Below are positions 1-7,979 of a stretch of 64,000 nt of DNA, one piece after another. Under the pieces are notes generated by a model that saw nothing but the letters and a program-made list of their open reading frames with translations, had not been told where the DNA came from and did no database searches. Position 1 is the stretch's first letter, and each line of letters starts with the position of its first letter. Source of the DNA: CAVSJA01 sp963728145 (GTDB taxonomy: Bacteria; Bacteroidota; Bacteroidia; Chitinophagales; Chitinophagaceae); the NCBI GenBank assembly GCA_963728145.1, contig CAVSJA010000009.1, positions 434,001-498,000 on the forward strand, given 5' to 3'. Position numbers and translations under genes: made by a program.

Positions 1-735
1 ATTGTCTTCGGCGGATGGAAAGAAATCGGGATCATGTAACCCATTCAATAGTTTCCAATCATCCGGGACAACTATATTATTCCTGACCCTGTTTAACACA
101 TCAATGAATGATTGATCTGTTTGCCGGTATACCTTATCTAGTTCAATATATAAAGCCGATGATTGACCAAAGGCCAATGAATCAAAAAAGAAAGGACTGG
201 TATAAAAATCCCTTAGTATTTCCCATTCTGTTTCGGGTACAACAGGAGGCAATTGATACAGATCACCTATATATAATACCTGTACACCGCCAAAAGCCTC
301 ATCCCATTTTTTACGAAAATGACGAAGGACAAGGTCAATCGCATCCAGGATATCACAACGAACCATGCTCACCTCATCGATGATCAACAACTCTAGCTCT
401 TGGAGCAGTCTTCTCTTTTCCCCACCCAGTTTGAGTGTTGCGAGGAGGCTATGCTTATCGGTTACACTATCACCCGAGAACCCCGGCTTGTTGCCTGGCA
501 CAAAAGGGCCAAAGGGTAATTGAAAAAGCGAATGGATGGTTACTCCGCCGGCGTTGATAGCTGCAACACCGGTCGGCGCAACCACAACAGCCTTCTTAAA
601 ACTGTTGTCCTTTATATATCTTAAGAATGTAGTCTTTCCCGTTCCAGCCTTGCCGGTAAGAAATATATGCCTTGATGTATTTTTCACCAGGTCACCCGCA
701 AGCTGAAAAAGGAGGTTCGAAGAATCCTGCTCCAT
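1..735 (-). CDS. PIF1/RecD-like helicase, N-terminal part (runs off the window edge)
   Basis: The reading frame starts at ATG 735 and stays open to base 1, so 245 N-terminal residues are visible and the rest lies outside. Seen: Walker A (GKAGTGKTT) near residues 28-36, the motif Ia-like APTGVAAINAGG just after it, Walker B/DEAD-like IIDEVSM, and a motif III-like GDLYQLPPV. This order is typical of superfamily 1B PIF1-type helicases, which unwind DNA 5'-3'. Such proteins in Bacteroidota often carry C-terminal HRDC or WYL-like additions, which cannot be judged here. The family is clear; the exact subfamily is inferred. Confidence 0.9.
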   Translation of the reverse strand, partial: MEQDSSNLLFQLAGDLVKNTSRHIFLTGKAGTGKTTFLRYIKDNSFKKAVVVAPTGVAAINAGGVTIHSLFQLPFGPFVPGNKPGFSGDSVTDKHSLLATLKLGGEKRRLLQELELLIIDEVSMVRCDILDAIDLVLRHFRKKWDEAFGGVQVLYIGDLYQLPPVVPETEWEILRDFYTSPFFFDSLAFGQSSALYIELDKVYRQTDQSFIDVLNRVRNNIVVPDDWKLLNGLHDPDFFPSAEDN

Positions 736-824
736 CGGTTTGTTTTTCCCAGGATAAATAAAAAGAAAAAGATCAAACCGGAGGTAATTCTCAAAAGATA
801 TTTACCCCCAACGAGAAACAATTA

Positions 825-847
825 TTCCCCCGCCTCTGACGGGGGAA
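825..847. repeat. Short inverted repeat, possible hairpin
   Basis: Arms TTCCCCCG (825-832) and CGGGGGAA (840-847) are perfectly complementary around a 7-nt loop. It lies between the helicase start and the ssb stop, both on the minus strand. No T-tract follows on either strand, so it is not a classical terminator; it could still be a transcript-end hairpin for ssb. Nothing else is seen between 736 and 927. Confidence 0.5.
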
Positions 848-927
848 AAAAGGGGCCACAGACTCCTCCAATCAATGTACCTAACTAACCCGTCTGATGA
901 AAAAACCGAAAATCTGTGGCCAAAAAC

Positions 928-1275
928 CTATAATTTTTTGTGTTTTTCACCAAACATCAAAACCTCATTTACCTGAACTTCGGTGGAATATTTCTTGATG
1001 CCCTGCTTATCGGTATAAGAACTGTTGACGAGTTTACCCTCAATAGCAATCTCTGAACCCTTTTGCAGGTATTTCTCGGCTACCTCTGCCACCTTGCCCC
1101 AGGCGATCAGACTATGCCATTGCGTTTCATTAACCTTCAAGCCATTCTCATCACGATGTGACTCATTCGTCGTAAGTCTAAGTCGCGCCCACTTCTTACC
1201 TGAAGAAGTTGTTCGCACGTCAGGCTCTGTACCAAGATGACCGATGAGTTGAACTTTGTTTTTCAGACTATACAT
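928..1275 (-). CDS. ssb: Single-stranded DNA-binding protein
   Basis: A 115-residue OB-fold SSB. Seen: the N-terminal strand NKVQLIGHLGTEPDVR, the core TNESHRDENGLKVNETQWH and the KGSEIAIEGKL strand, all in the usual order. SSB proteins coat single-stranded DNA during replication and repair. The start is set at ATG 1275 (MYSLKNKVQLIG), which matches the family N-terminus; 12 upstream in-frame codons are probably untranslated. The protein is short and lacks the acidic DDIPF-like tail that recruits partners in housekeeping SSBs, ending in EKHKKL instead. It may therefore be an accessory SSB, with a main copy elsewhere. Confidence 0.9.
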   Translation of the reverse strand: MYSLKNKVQLIGHLGTEPDVRTTSSGKKWARLRLTTNESHRDENGLKVNETQWHSLIAWGKVAEVAEKYLQKGSEIAIEGKLVNSSYTDKQGIKKYSTEVQVNEVLMFGEKHKKL

Positions 1276-1441
1276 AACATAAGATTTACAAATGGATAAT
1301 ATTTCAGTCAACAGTGGCGCCGAATGCTGACCTCACAAAGATGAGTTACGCGAAAAAGGAAAGCCGGATTATAACCAGTTACTTATTGAACTAACCGATT
1401 GTAAGTGCTTGTGAATTTTTTTAATTGATAATAATTAAGCC

Positions 1442-1804
1442 ATGGAAAATAAGAATTGCATCAATTGCGGAAAGCTTCTGAAAGGAAGGAGCGACAAAAA
1501 ATTCTGCGACGATCATTGCAGGAACAGTCACAACAATCAATTGAAATCGGATCTAAACAATTACAAGCGCAAGATCAATAATGCGCTTTCAAAAAACAGG
1601 AGGATCCTGGAGGGCCTCTTCCTGCAAAACGGAAGTATAAGAAGAGTAAAGAGAGAGTTGTTGATTGGGCTCGGATTTCAATTCAATTATCAAACCCATA
1701 CTCATATCAATAAAAAGGGAAGCACCTATGTGTTTTGCTATGATTATGGATACCTGCCTTTGGAAAGGGATTGGTTGCTGATTGTGAAAGCGAAAGAAGC
1801 TTAA
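1442..1804 (+). CDS. Small zinc-ribbon protein of unknown function
   Basis: A 120-residue protein. The N-terminus has CINCGKLLKGRSDKKFCDDHC, a CxxC...CxxxC zinc-ribbon-like pattern (residues 6-26), followed by a basic helix (NNYKRKINNALSKNRRIL) and a C-terminal aromatic-rich segment. Similar short proteins are common in Bacteroidota genomes and have no assigned role. Zinc and possibly nucleic-acid binding are inferred from the cysteines and basic charge. The start ATG at 1442 fits the first cysteine pair and has no competitor. Confidence 0.75.
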   Translation: MENKNCINCGKLLKGRSDKKFCDDHCRNSHNNQLKSDLNNYKRKINNALSKNRRILEGLFLQNGSIRRVKRELLIGLGFQFNYQTHTHINKKGSTYVFCYDYGYLPLERDWLLIVKAKEA

Positions 1805-1815
1805 TGGGGCTGTTC

Positions 1816-2364
1816 CTAATTGCCAATTCTGCTGAGTGAGTAAAGGAGCATTCCTTTATTGTCTGGCATGCGCAAGCGTGGATCATCGATCTCCTTTTTG
1901 AAATCAAATTTTTCAAGGAGGTGAATGGAGCGGGTATTTTTTTCTGTTGGCCAGGCTTCGATGGTTTCGAAACCAAGTTGGTCAAATCCGAATTGAATGA
2001 CGGCTTCAAGCGCTTCCTTCATTATGCCCTTGCCTTGCTGCGTCGGATTTAGCTCATAACCAATTTCCCCCCGGGATTCTTTTATTGATATATTATAATA
2101 TACCACCGACCCGATCAATCGATCATTATCATTAAGATTGATCGCCCAAAGTATTGCCTCGTTATCAAAAATTCCTTTTAGAATCTTGTTTATGAATTTT
2201 CTCGCGTCTTCAATGCTCTTCGCCCTTTCCCGGTCAAGAAACTGATTTACTTCTTCATTGGTTCTTAGTTCATAGATTTCCTTTTCATCTTCATACTTCA
2301 GCTTCCGCAATGTTAATCGCTGGGTAGTTAATGTAGGAAAAGGAGAGAAGTTTGGTTGACGCAT
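1816..2364 (-). CDS. GNAT acetyltransferase, RimJ/RimL type
   Basis: A 182-residue protein. Seen: N-terminal TLTTQRLTLRKLKYEDEKEIYELR, typical of RimJ/RimL-like enzymes, then IGSVVYYNI, the acetyl-CoA pyrophosphate-binding segment GYELNPTQQGKGIMKEAL (Q/RxxGxG/A-like), and AWPTEKNTRSIHLLEKFDF near the C-terminus. The family transfers acetyl groups from acetyl-CoA to protein N-termini or small amines; the substrate is not readable here. It is convergent with the zinc-ribbon gene, ending 12 bases away. Confidence 0.88.
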   Translation of the reverse strand: MRQPNFSPFPTLTTQRLTLRKLKYEDEKEIYELRTNEEVNQFLDRERAKSIEDARKFINKILKGIFDNEAILWAINLNDNDRLIGSVVYYNISIKESRGEIGYELNPTQQGKGIMKEALEAVIQFGFDQLGFETIEAWPTEKNTRSIHLLEKFDFKKEIDDPRLRMPDNKGMLLYSLSRIGN

Positions 2365-2397
2365 AGTTGATTCGGAATAAAGTTAATACAGAGATCC

Positions 2398-2430
2398 CAA
2401 TCAACCAATCAACCAATTAACCAGTCAACC
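2398..2430. repeat. Degenerate AATCAACC tandem array, copy 1
   Basis: About four 8-nt units of (C)AATCAACC with single-base variation. It ends exactly at the stop codon of the small minus-strand gene that follows (stop at 2430-2432). It pairs in inverted orientation with the array at 2718-2757. Confidence 0.8.
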
Positions 2431-2597
2431 TACTTAATCTCAGGAAGCGAACCGATCATTCTTTCTTCCTTATTCCAGAAAACTTTGAATACTCCTCTTG
2501 CCAAACGCTCATTTTTTTCTGGCTGTGGCTGGGCCCCTTTCGGCTTTGCCGACAAAGCAGCGAGCCTGATTCCTGTTGTGATGAATTTACCTTTCAT
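2430..2597 (-). CDS. Small basic hypothetical protein
   Basis: A 55-residue protein starting MKGKFITTGIRLAALSAKPKGAQ and rich in lysine, arginine and alanine. The start is set at ATG 2597; the frame is open further upstream (to 2636) but that extension looks like leader sequence. There is no signal peptide or known motif. It is bracketed by AATCAACC-type arrays on both sides. Its function is unknown, and existence as a protein is moderately likely because the frame and start fit Bacteroidota small ORFs. Confidence 0.5.
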   Translation of the reverse strand: MKGKFITTGIRLAALSAKPKGAQPQPEKNERLARGVFKVFWNKEERMIGSLPEIK

Positions 2598-2717
2598 GGC
2601 TATATGTTTTACTGTTTCAAAATGATTACGATGCAAATGTCATAAGAATGTAAGCCCAGGACAATACCCGAATGCGTGAATTGATTAATAAATGTGGTGA
2701 GCTGTGGGGCGAGGCGC

Positions 2718-2757
2718 GGTTGATTGGTTAATTGGTTGTTGGTTGATTAGTTGATTG
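2718..2757. repeat. Degenerate GGTTGATT tandem array, copy 2 (inverse of copy 1)
   Basis: Five imperfect units of GGTTGATT/GGTTAATT/GGTTGTTG type, the reverse complement of the AATCAACC word at 2398-2430 and 2821-2853. It can pair with either neighbour to form a long imperfect stem. Confidence 0.75.
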
Positions 2758-2820
2758 TTTGTTCGACATGTATGAGGCGGGAAGAAAATATGAGGTTGAT
2801 TAAGGTCAAAGTCGCTCCCC

Positions 2821-2853
2821 CTAATCAACCAATCAACCAATAAACCAATCAAC
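2821..2853. repeat. Degenerate AATCAACC tandem array, copy 3
   Basis: Units AATCAACC, AATCAACC, AATAAACC and AATCAACT. The last unit runs into the stop codon of the downstream minus-strand lipoprotein (stop at 2853-2855). Confidence 0.75.
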
Positions 2854-3266
2854 TATTGTTTTCTCGTCTTATACTTATGAACATCAGCATTCTCTGTGCT
2901 GGTGAGGGTGAAATGAAAGTCTGTTTCGCTGATGGAGTCTACTTTAACGGTCTTATAGAAGGTGTTGGGGTTCATGAACCAGGGCTTGGTGAGTCTTATG
3001 GTTTCATTGTCGGCGATTCCAAATTCAAAAGTATCTCTTGCAACGGGGAGGATTTGTGAGTAGTACATGCGATAGTCCAACCGGAACTCGAAATTATGTT
3101 GTTGCATTACAACAGATGGATCGCTGGTACCATTCTTTGAATATTCAAAAACTCGCCAGTTCTTTCCGGCGACCTTGGGTCCTATTTCAGTCGGTATCGG
3201 TCCGGGATTTTTGGAACAACCAAACAAGACCAGGAGTAATCCAGGGATGATTAATTTTCTTCGCAT
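2853..3266 (-). CDS. Small lipoprotein of unknown function
   Basis: A 137-residue protein with a type II signal peptide: MRRKLIIPGLLLVLFGC followed by SKNPGP, with lipobox LFGC. The start is ATG 3266; an in-frame TTG two codons upstream is less likely. The mature part has alternating strand-like segments (WRVFEYSK, FEFRLDYRMYY, DTFEFGIADNETIRL, DFHFTLTS), like the many lipocalin- or META-like small lipoproteins of Bacteroidota. It is probably anchored in the outer membrane; function unknown. Confidence 0.8.
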   Translation of the reverse strand: MRRKLIIPGLLLVLFGCSKNPGPIPTEIGPKVAGKNWRVFEYSKNGTSDPSVVMQQHNFEFRLDYRMYYSQILPVARDTFEFGIADNETIRLTKPWFMNPNTFYKTVKVDSISETDFHFTLTSTENADVHKYKTRKQ

Positions 3267-3413
3267 ATACAATCATTTATACGGGCTATGGGCCTGATGA
3301 GGTTGCTACTTATTAAGGCATAAATATAAACCAAAGCGCTGCAAGTTGCCCTTGATAGCTTGAAATGCCTGTTAAAATAGATATAATCAGGTAGCCTTTA
3401 TAATATATTGTAT

Positions 3414-6400
3414 CTACTGTTTCTTTAATAACACCGGAATATCCTCGCCTCCCGAATTCAACGCCATTGCCGCTAGGCCAAGATCATATGATTCCTCAAT
3501 GGATTTTCCAGCGCCAATTGCCTGGTAAAATCCCGTGGAGAAATGCATGGCGTCCGTGTCTTTGATGGAATTCTGCATTCCAATTACGAACGGCACTGTT
3601 TCAGAAATTGATTTCGCCTGTTCAGCTGAATAACATGCATTCATCAATACGCATTGAACTTTTTTGGCTGCGGCCTTGAATAATAATTTCAAAGCGGCTG
3701 GTGTTACCAACTTTGATAAGCCGGCATCTGTTTCAACAAATATTCCCTCCTTTTCACCATGCCCGGAAAAATGGATGATATAAGGATTCTCCGCCACGAT
3801 TGATCGTTGAATGGATTGTGACGTAACAGCCATCATACTGCTGAATAAAAATTTGTCTCGCTGGCCCGCGCTTAATAATTCCTGATTGATACGATCATGT
3901 TCAGCTCCAACGCGTAGCCTGGCTTCGTTCAGTGGACTTGCTGCGAGGAAAAGAATTCTTTTTACACCATCAACCGCAGCCGGGTCCACTACACCCGCAT
4001 TAACAAGGATCTCCTTTTCCAATACATCAATATCCTTATCAATTCCGTTCGTGTGCATCGTCACTTTGAGCATCAATGAATGCCTGCCTGCTTGCTTTGG
4101 AAATATCCTGAATTGCCATTTAGTAATTTCACCCGGAAGAATTGCCTGTCGCGTTGTGCTGATCTCAGTAATATTAAATTGTCCACCGGATCCATCGATC
4201 AGTCGAACACTCATTTCATTTCCAATCGTTATATCTGCATGTTCACTTGTTTCTTTAACTTTTAATTTAGCAGCTGTGACTTCTTTGCCTGCGATTTGAA
4301 CAACACAATCGGAACTCTTTTGAACCTGCATAGTTCCTGGTATGTCATAATCAATATGTCCTTGTCTTGTAAGCGATGGCGCTTTATCAGGCTTCGCAGA
4401 TTTTTTCTTTGATTTTGGTTTCTCAATTGCCGATTCTAATGTTTCTTCGCCTGCTGCTTCAGCTACTTCTACATGTCCACCACCGTTCTTCATCTTTCTA
4501 CCAGTTGTCCCACCCCCATTCGTCATTGCTTCTTTTGGCTCGGCGCCTCCGCCATTTCCAGCCGGAGGTTTAGACCGGGTAAATCCTCTATTTCCTCTTT
4601 CAATATGAGTTGGCTGCTCAGGTTCCGGAGATTTTGGCATCGGCATTTCCGGTGGAGTTGCTTCAATCCCCTCCTTCATTCGGGGTTTTCCATTTGCCAT
4701 CTTCGGTTGATATAACTTCTTTGCAAAATCTGCAGTTTCTTCATTATGCATCATGATGCCCACATCTTCGTGACTCAATCCCGGCTCGGGATTAATCATT
4801 TCCAGTTTAAGCTCCTGTACATTCCATCCGTAGATGTTCCTGTTTGCCGGTTTCACGATCACAATTCCTTTTGCAGTTTCCCTTCCTCTATTCGAGATCG
4901 GAATTGGCGCTGGCGGAAGTTTGTCGAGCACAAAATCATCTACCTTGAACTCTTCCGTGCTATAGATGAATTTCAAGAAGTCGATTAGCTTTTCCCGATT
5001 GTACCATTTCATCGTTTCATCAAACTGTATAGGCAAAACTGGATCACCTGATACATTAAGTTCAACAGATTCTCCTTTATCTAGCGGGTAAACCGTGGGA
5101 TTAAGAAGACCTACAAAAGATTCGAAGTTTGAAGTGAGGTAAAGCGCCCCGACATAAATCTTTTTTTCGCTTGTGTTGGTTAACCTGATCTGAATCTTGT
5201 TTGCCCACTCTTCATTTGCCTTCCTAAAGTTTATTCTTGCGGCGTTGCCTTCAATTGGCAGAGAAATCTTATTTCCATTATCTGCGATTTCACTTAATTC
5301 AACCTTCAAACTATCAGCAGGTAGTTGAGTGCTGCTATCATTGTTAGTTAGATTGCGGAAATACTCCCACTTTGCAATATGTTTGAGTTGACCCATTATT
5401 CTCTCCGGCGCTGTTTTGTCATTGGCTTGTGTTGGAGCAGTCAGCGGCCGGAATGGTTCATGCCGGAAAGTGATATAGTATTTGCCATTCAATTCTCTTA
5501 ACACATATTGTGATTTGTCTTCTTCGTCTTCTGTAACGAGCGTTTCGGCTGATTCATTTAGAATTGCATCCATCAAGGCCTGGCGTTCTTTGCCATCCCC
5601 CTTTTGTTGCTCAACATGTATCTGAAGGGTATTCGACATTAAACCTTCGATGAGTGCTTTGTAAACTTTACTCTTGTCGGGATTTCCGTCAATTGATAAT
5701 TCTGAAGAATCAGTTCTTACTGATTTTACTGTCGCGTTATAAGTTTTGCTCTCATCTTCCGGATCAATTACTGTTAAGTTTTTCGTCTTGCTACCCAGTC
5801 CATGGATCGCCCCGATATTTACTATCCACCCCGAAGCTTTATTATTGATCACTTCGGCGAAACTGTTTTTGGATAAATTGAAGGGTTTATTAAGGAAGGA
5901 ACTGTATAACATTGCCTCATCATTGAACGCGACATAGATCCTGGGCTTTTGTTCAAATACATTTCTGAGATATTGACGTATGCGATTTCTCAATGAGTAA
6001 TAAGTGATCTCGCCATTCGCCAATTCCAAAACCTTTAGAAGGACTTTTGTAAATACACCTTCACCAGATGCTTCAACGGCAGATTCATCTGATTCGCAAG
6101 CAGAAAGTTGAAGATGTCGTCCTTCCGGTAATGATTTGGATTCTCCTTTACTGATAAAATCTTCTCTTGTTAATTCTTTGTGGAAGATAAATTTATCCCA
6201 GGGTCGTTTTGCAAAGGTGAATGTGACTCGCTTTTCAACAATATCCTGAAAAGATTCCTTTACATATTCGGCATTACGTGTAATGTCTGCGGAATGACAA
6301 CAGTCAAATATGGTTAAAATATGCGGGCCTTTCTTTGAGACTTCATGTATTAACCACCGCAATTCTTTATCTGCTAAAAGAAAATCATCGAGGTTGTCTT

Positions 6401-7721
6401 TATCATAATAGCAAATGAATGCTTCCATTTTTCCGTCTGTTTCTGAAGAGAAAGCTTCTGTATCTGCCCATTGCTGGGTGCCATGACCGGAATAATAAAA
6501 TAATGCAACGTCTCCTTTGCCAGCTTTTCCTAAATGCTCTTTAAAGGCCTTAGCAAGATTTGGTTTTGTGGCTTCTTTGTTCGAAATGACTTTAATATCT
6601 TTTTCATAGTAATCATCCTGTTCAAGCATATTCCTGATCTTTTCTGCATCGCTAACGGGACCGCGAAGTATCGGAAAGCTGACCTGCTGGCCATCCTGCA
6701 CAATTTTGATTTTCTCATCGTATTCCCCAATACCCACAAGCAGTGCAAATAGTTTCGGTTTCGTGCCCGGCACATTGGCTTCAGTTTCCAGTTCAGAGAA
6801 ATTGATATCCTCGTATGAAGGATTACCAGTTTGAATACTCTTTGTAGCGGGGAAGAAGGCATCTATTTCTGCGTCCGATTTCAGAACCGGTCCGGTTGCA
6901 GTTGTACCTGCCCTGGTTGGTACAAAGCTCGCAGCCTGAACTGATGTAATCACTTTATTCCAGTCGAATGCCGGTCCAATATCCCATTTCCCATCTATTC
7001 TATAATTGACATGGGTAACAATTCCCTTAAAGTTCAACACATTTTGCGTAGTCTGCAGTCGATCCAGTGGATCCATAAACTTTCTTGGAATACCATATGA
7101 TTTAGTCAGGTATCTAAGCAGAATGATCAGGCTTTCATATTGTTCTTTTGTATAGGTGGGATAATAGGATTGTCCCCTGAATGCTGTTGGAAGTTTTGTG
7201 TAAGCTTCTTTTTCGGTTAATGAGCAGTAGATATCAACCGGTCCTTCTTTTCCATACTTATCTTTTATTCTCGAATAAACAGTTTCAAGATTACCAGCTC
7301 TTTCAATGAGGTACCCATAGTTTGACAATTCTATTCCGATGGTTGCTTTGTCTTCCGCCTGATTCGTTCCAATATTTCCTATTCCTTTACCCAAATGCCC
7401 GGAATATAATTTTGAAGGAAACAAGCAATAAATAGTTCCATCGCGGGCAATCACATACGAAACAGAAACATGATAGTCATGCCGGCTCAAAGCGCCAAGG
7501 TCTGATCTTAACTGACCCGCTGTATAATGAAGTACGATGCGTTGTTTCTTATGCGCTGATTGATAAAAGTAATTAGAGCGGTTGGCTGGTTTTGCCACAA
7601 ATCCTTCAAGCGAAAGTTTTTCACCCGGAACAGGGATTGAAAATCTTTGAAGCTTGTATTCTCCATTATTCCCGGTCAGGCGAATACCTTCTTCGAGCTT
7701 AGGCAGGGACTTGTAATTCAT
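3414..7721 (-). CDS. Amidase-caspase-CHAT triple-domain protein
   Basis: A 1435-residue protein counted from ATG 7721 (a GTG ten codons upstream is possible). (1) Residues ~60-260 form an N-acetylmuramoyl-L-alanine amidase_2 domain: HYTAG (H65), GIELSNYG, and THVNYRIDGKWDIGP (H237, D247) as zinc ligands. (2) Residues ~323-610 form a caspase-like peptidase C14: LFALLVGIGEYD, YYSGHG (H413), IFDCCHS (C475). (3) A strand-rich middle. (4) A Pro/Gly/Lys-rich linker ~1010-1125. (5) Residues ~1255-1435 form a CHAT protease: IIHFSGHG (H1321), VLMNACYS (C1363). All three active sites look intact. No signal peptide is seen, so it should be cytosolic. It is divergent from a subtilisin gene (228-base gap). 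A proteolytically controlled lytic effector is my inference; the domains themselves are clear. Confidence 0.9.
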   Translation of the reverse strand: MNYKSLPKLEEGIRLTGNNGEYKLQRFSIPVPGEKLSLEGFVAKPANRSNYFYQSAHKKQRIVLHYTAGQLRSDLGALSRHDYHVSVSYVIARDGTIYCLFPSKLYSGHLGKGIGNIGTNQAEDKATIGIELSNYGYLIERAGNLETVYSRIKDKYGKEGPVDIYCSLTEKEAYTKLPTAFRGQSYYPTYTKEQYESLIILLRYLTKSYGIPRKFMDPLDRLQTTQNVLNFKGIVTHVNYRIDGKWDIGPAFDWNKVITSVQAASFVPTRAGTTATGPVLKSDAEIDAFFPATKSIQTGNPSYEDINFSELETEANVPGTKPKLFALLVGIGEYDEKIKIVQDGQQVSFPILRGPVSDAEKIRNMLEQDDYYEKDIKVISNKEATKPNLAKAFKEHLGKAGKGDVALFYYSGHGTQQWADTEAFSSETDGKMEAFICYYDKDNLDDFLLADKELRWLIHEVSKKGPHILTIFDCCHSADITRNAEYVKESFQDIVEKRVTFTFAKRPWDKFIFHKELTREDFISKGESKSLPEGRHLQLSACESDESAVEASGEGVFTKVLLKVLELANGEITYYSLRNRIRQYLRNVFEQKPRIYVAFNDEAMLYSSFLNKPFNLSKNSFAEVINNKASGWIVNIGAIHGLGSKTKNLTVIDPEDESKTYNATVKSVRTDSSELSIDGNPDKSKVYKALIEGLMSNTLQIHVEQQKGDGKERQALMDAILNESAETLVTEDEEDKSQYVLRELNGKYYITFRHEPFRPLTAPTQANDKTAPERIMGQLKHIAKWEYFRNLTNNDSSTQLPADSLKVELSEIADNGNKISLPIEGNAARINFRKANEEWANKIQIRLTNTSEKKIYVGALYLTSNFESFVGLLNPTVYPLDKGESVELNVSGDPVLPIQFDETMKWYNREKLIDFLKFIYSTEEFKVDDFVLDKLPPAPIPISNRGRETAKGIVIVKPANRNIYGWNVQELKLEMINPEPGLSHEDVGIMMHNEETADFAKKLYQPKMANGKPRMKEGIEATPPEMPMPKSPEPEQPTHIERGNRGFTRSKPPAGNGGGAEPKEAMTNGGGTTGRKMKNGGGHVEVAEAAGEETLESAIEKPKSKKKSAKPDKAPSLTRQGHIDYDIPGTMQVQKSSDCVVQIAGKEVTAAKLKVKETSEHADITIGNEMSVRLIDGSGGQFNITEISTTRQAILPGEITKWQFRIFPKQAGRHSLMLKVTMHTNGIDKDIDVLEKEILVNAGVVDPAAVDGVKRILFLAASPLNEARLRVGAEHDRINQELLSAGQRDKFLFSSMMAVTSQSIQRSIVAENPYIIHFSGHGEKEGIFVETDAGLSKLVTPAALKLLFKAAAKKVQCVLMNACYSAEQAKSISETVPFVIGMQNSIKDTDAMHFSTGFYQAIGAGKSIEESYDLGLAAMALNSGGEDIPVLLKKQ

Positions 7722-7875
7722 TTGTGCAATTTTGGGAGTGAGAAAATGCACTAATCCGGGCCGTTTGATTTCAGAGGGGCGGGATAGTAAATTTAGGAAA
7801 TTAAATGCGCTTAGCTTATTCCCCTTTTTGGTGGATTTTTGATATCGGGTAATTTACCTCTTTCAGGTATTGGTC

Positions 7876-7900
7876 GTAAAGTAGGAATGCCTTACTTTAC
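7876..7900. promoter_or_regulatory. Inverted repeat in the divergent promoter region, candidate operator
   Basis: Perfect 8-nt arms GTAAAGTA (7876-7883) and TACTTTAC (7893-7900) with a 9-nt spacer. It lies in the 258-base gap between the amidase-caspase-CHAT start (7721) and the subtilisin start (7980). The size and position fit a dimeric regulator site shared by the two promoters; no regulator gene is adjacent. Confidence 0.45.
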
Positions 7901-7979
7901 TACTCTCATCTTACCCTGTTTAAGCAAAAAAGGCTTTGTTTAGGTTCAGATTGACTTTTCACCTACTAACAATAAACAT

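Noticed and set aside
108..383. A 91-codon plus-strand open frame at the window start
   Set aside because: It lies fully inside the helicase frame on the other strand and has no protein-like features.
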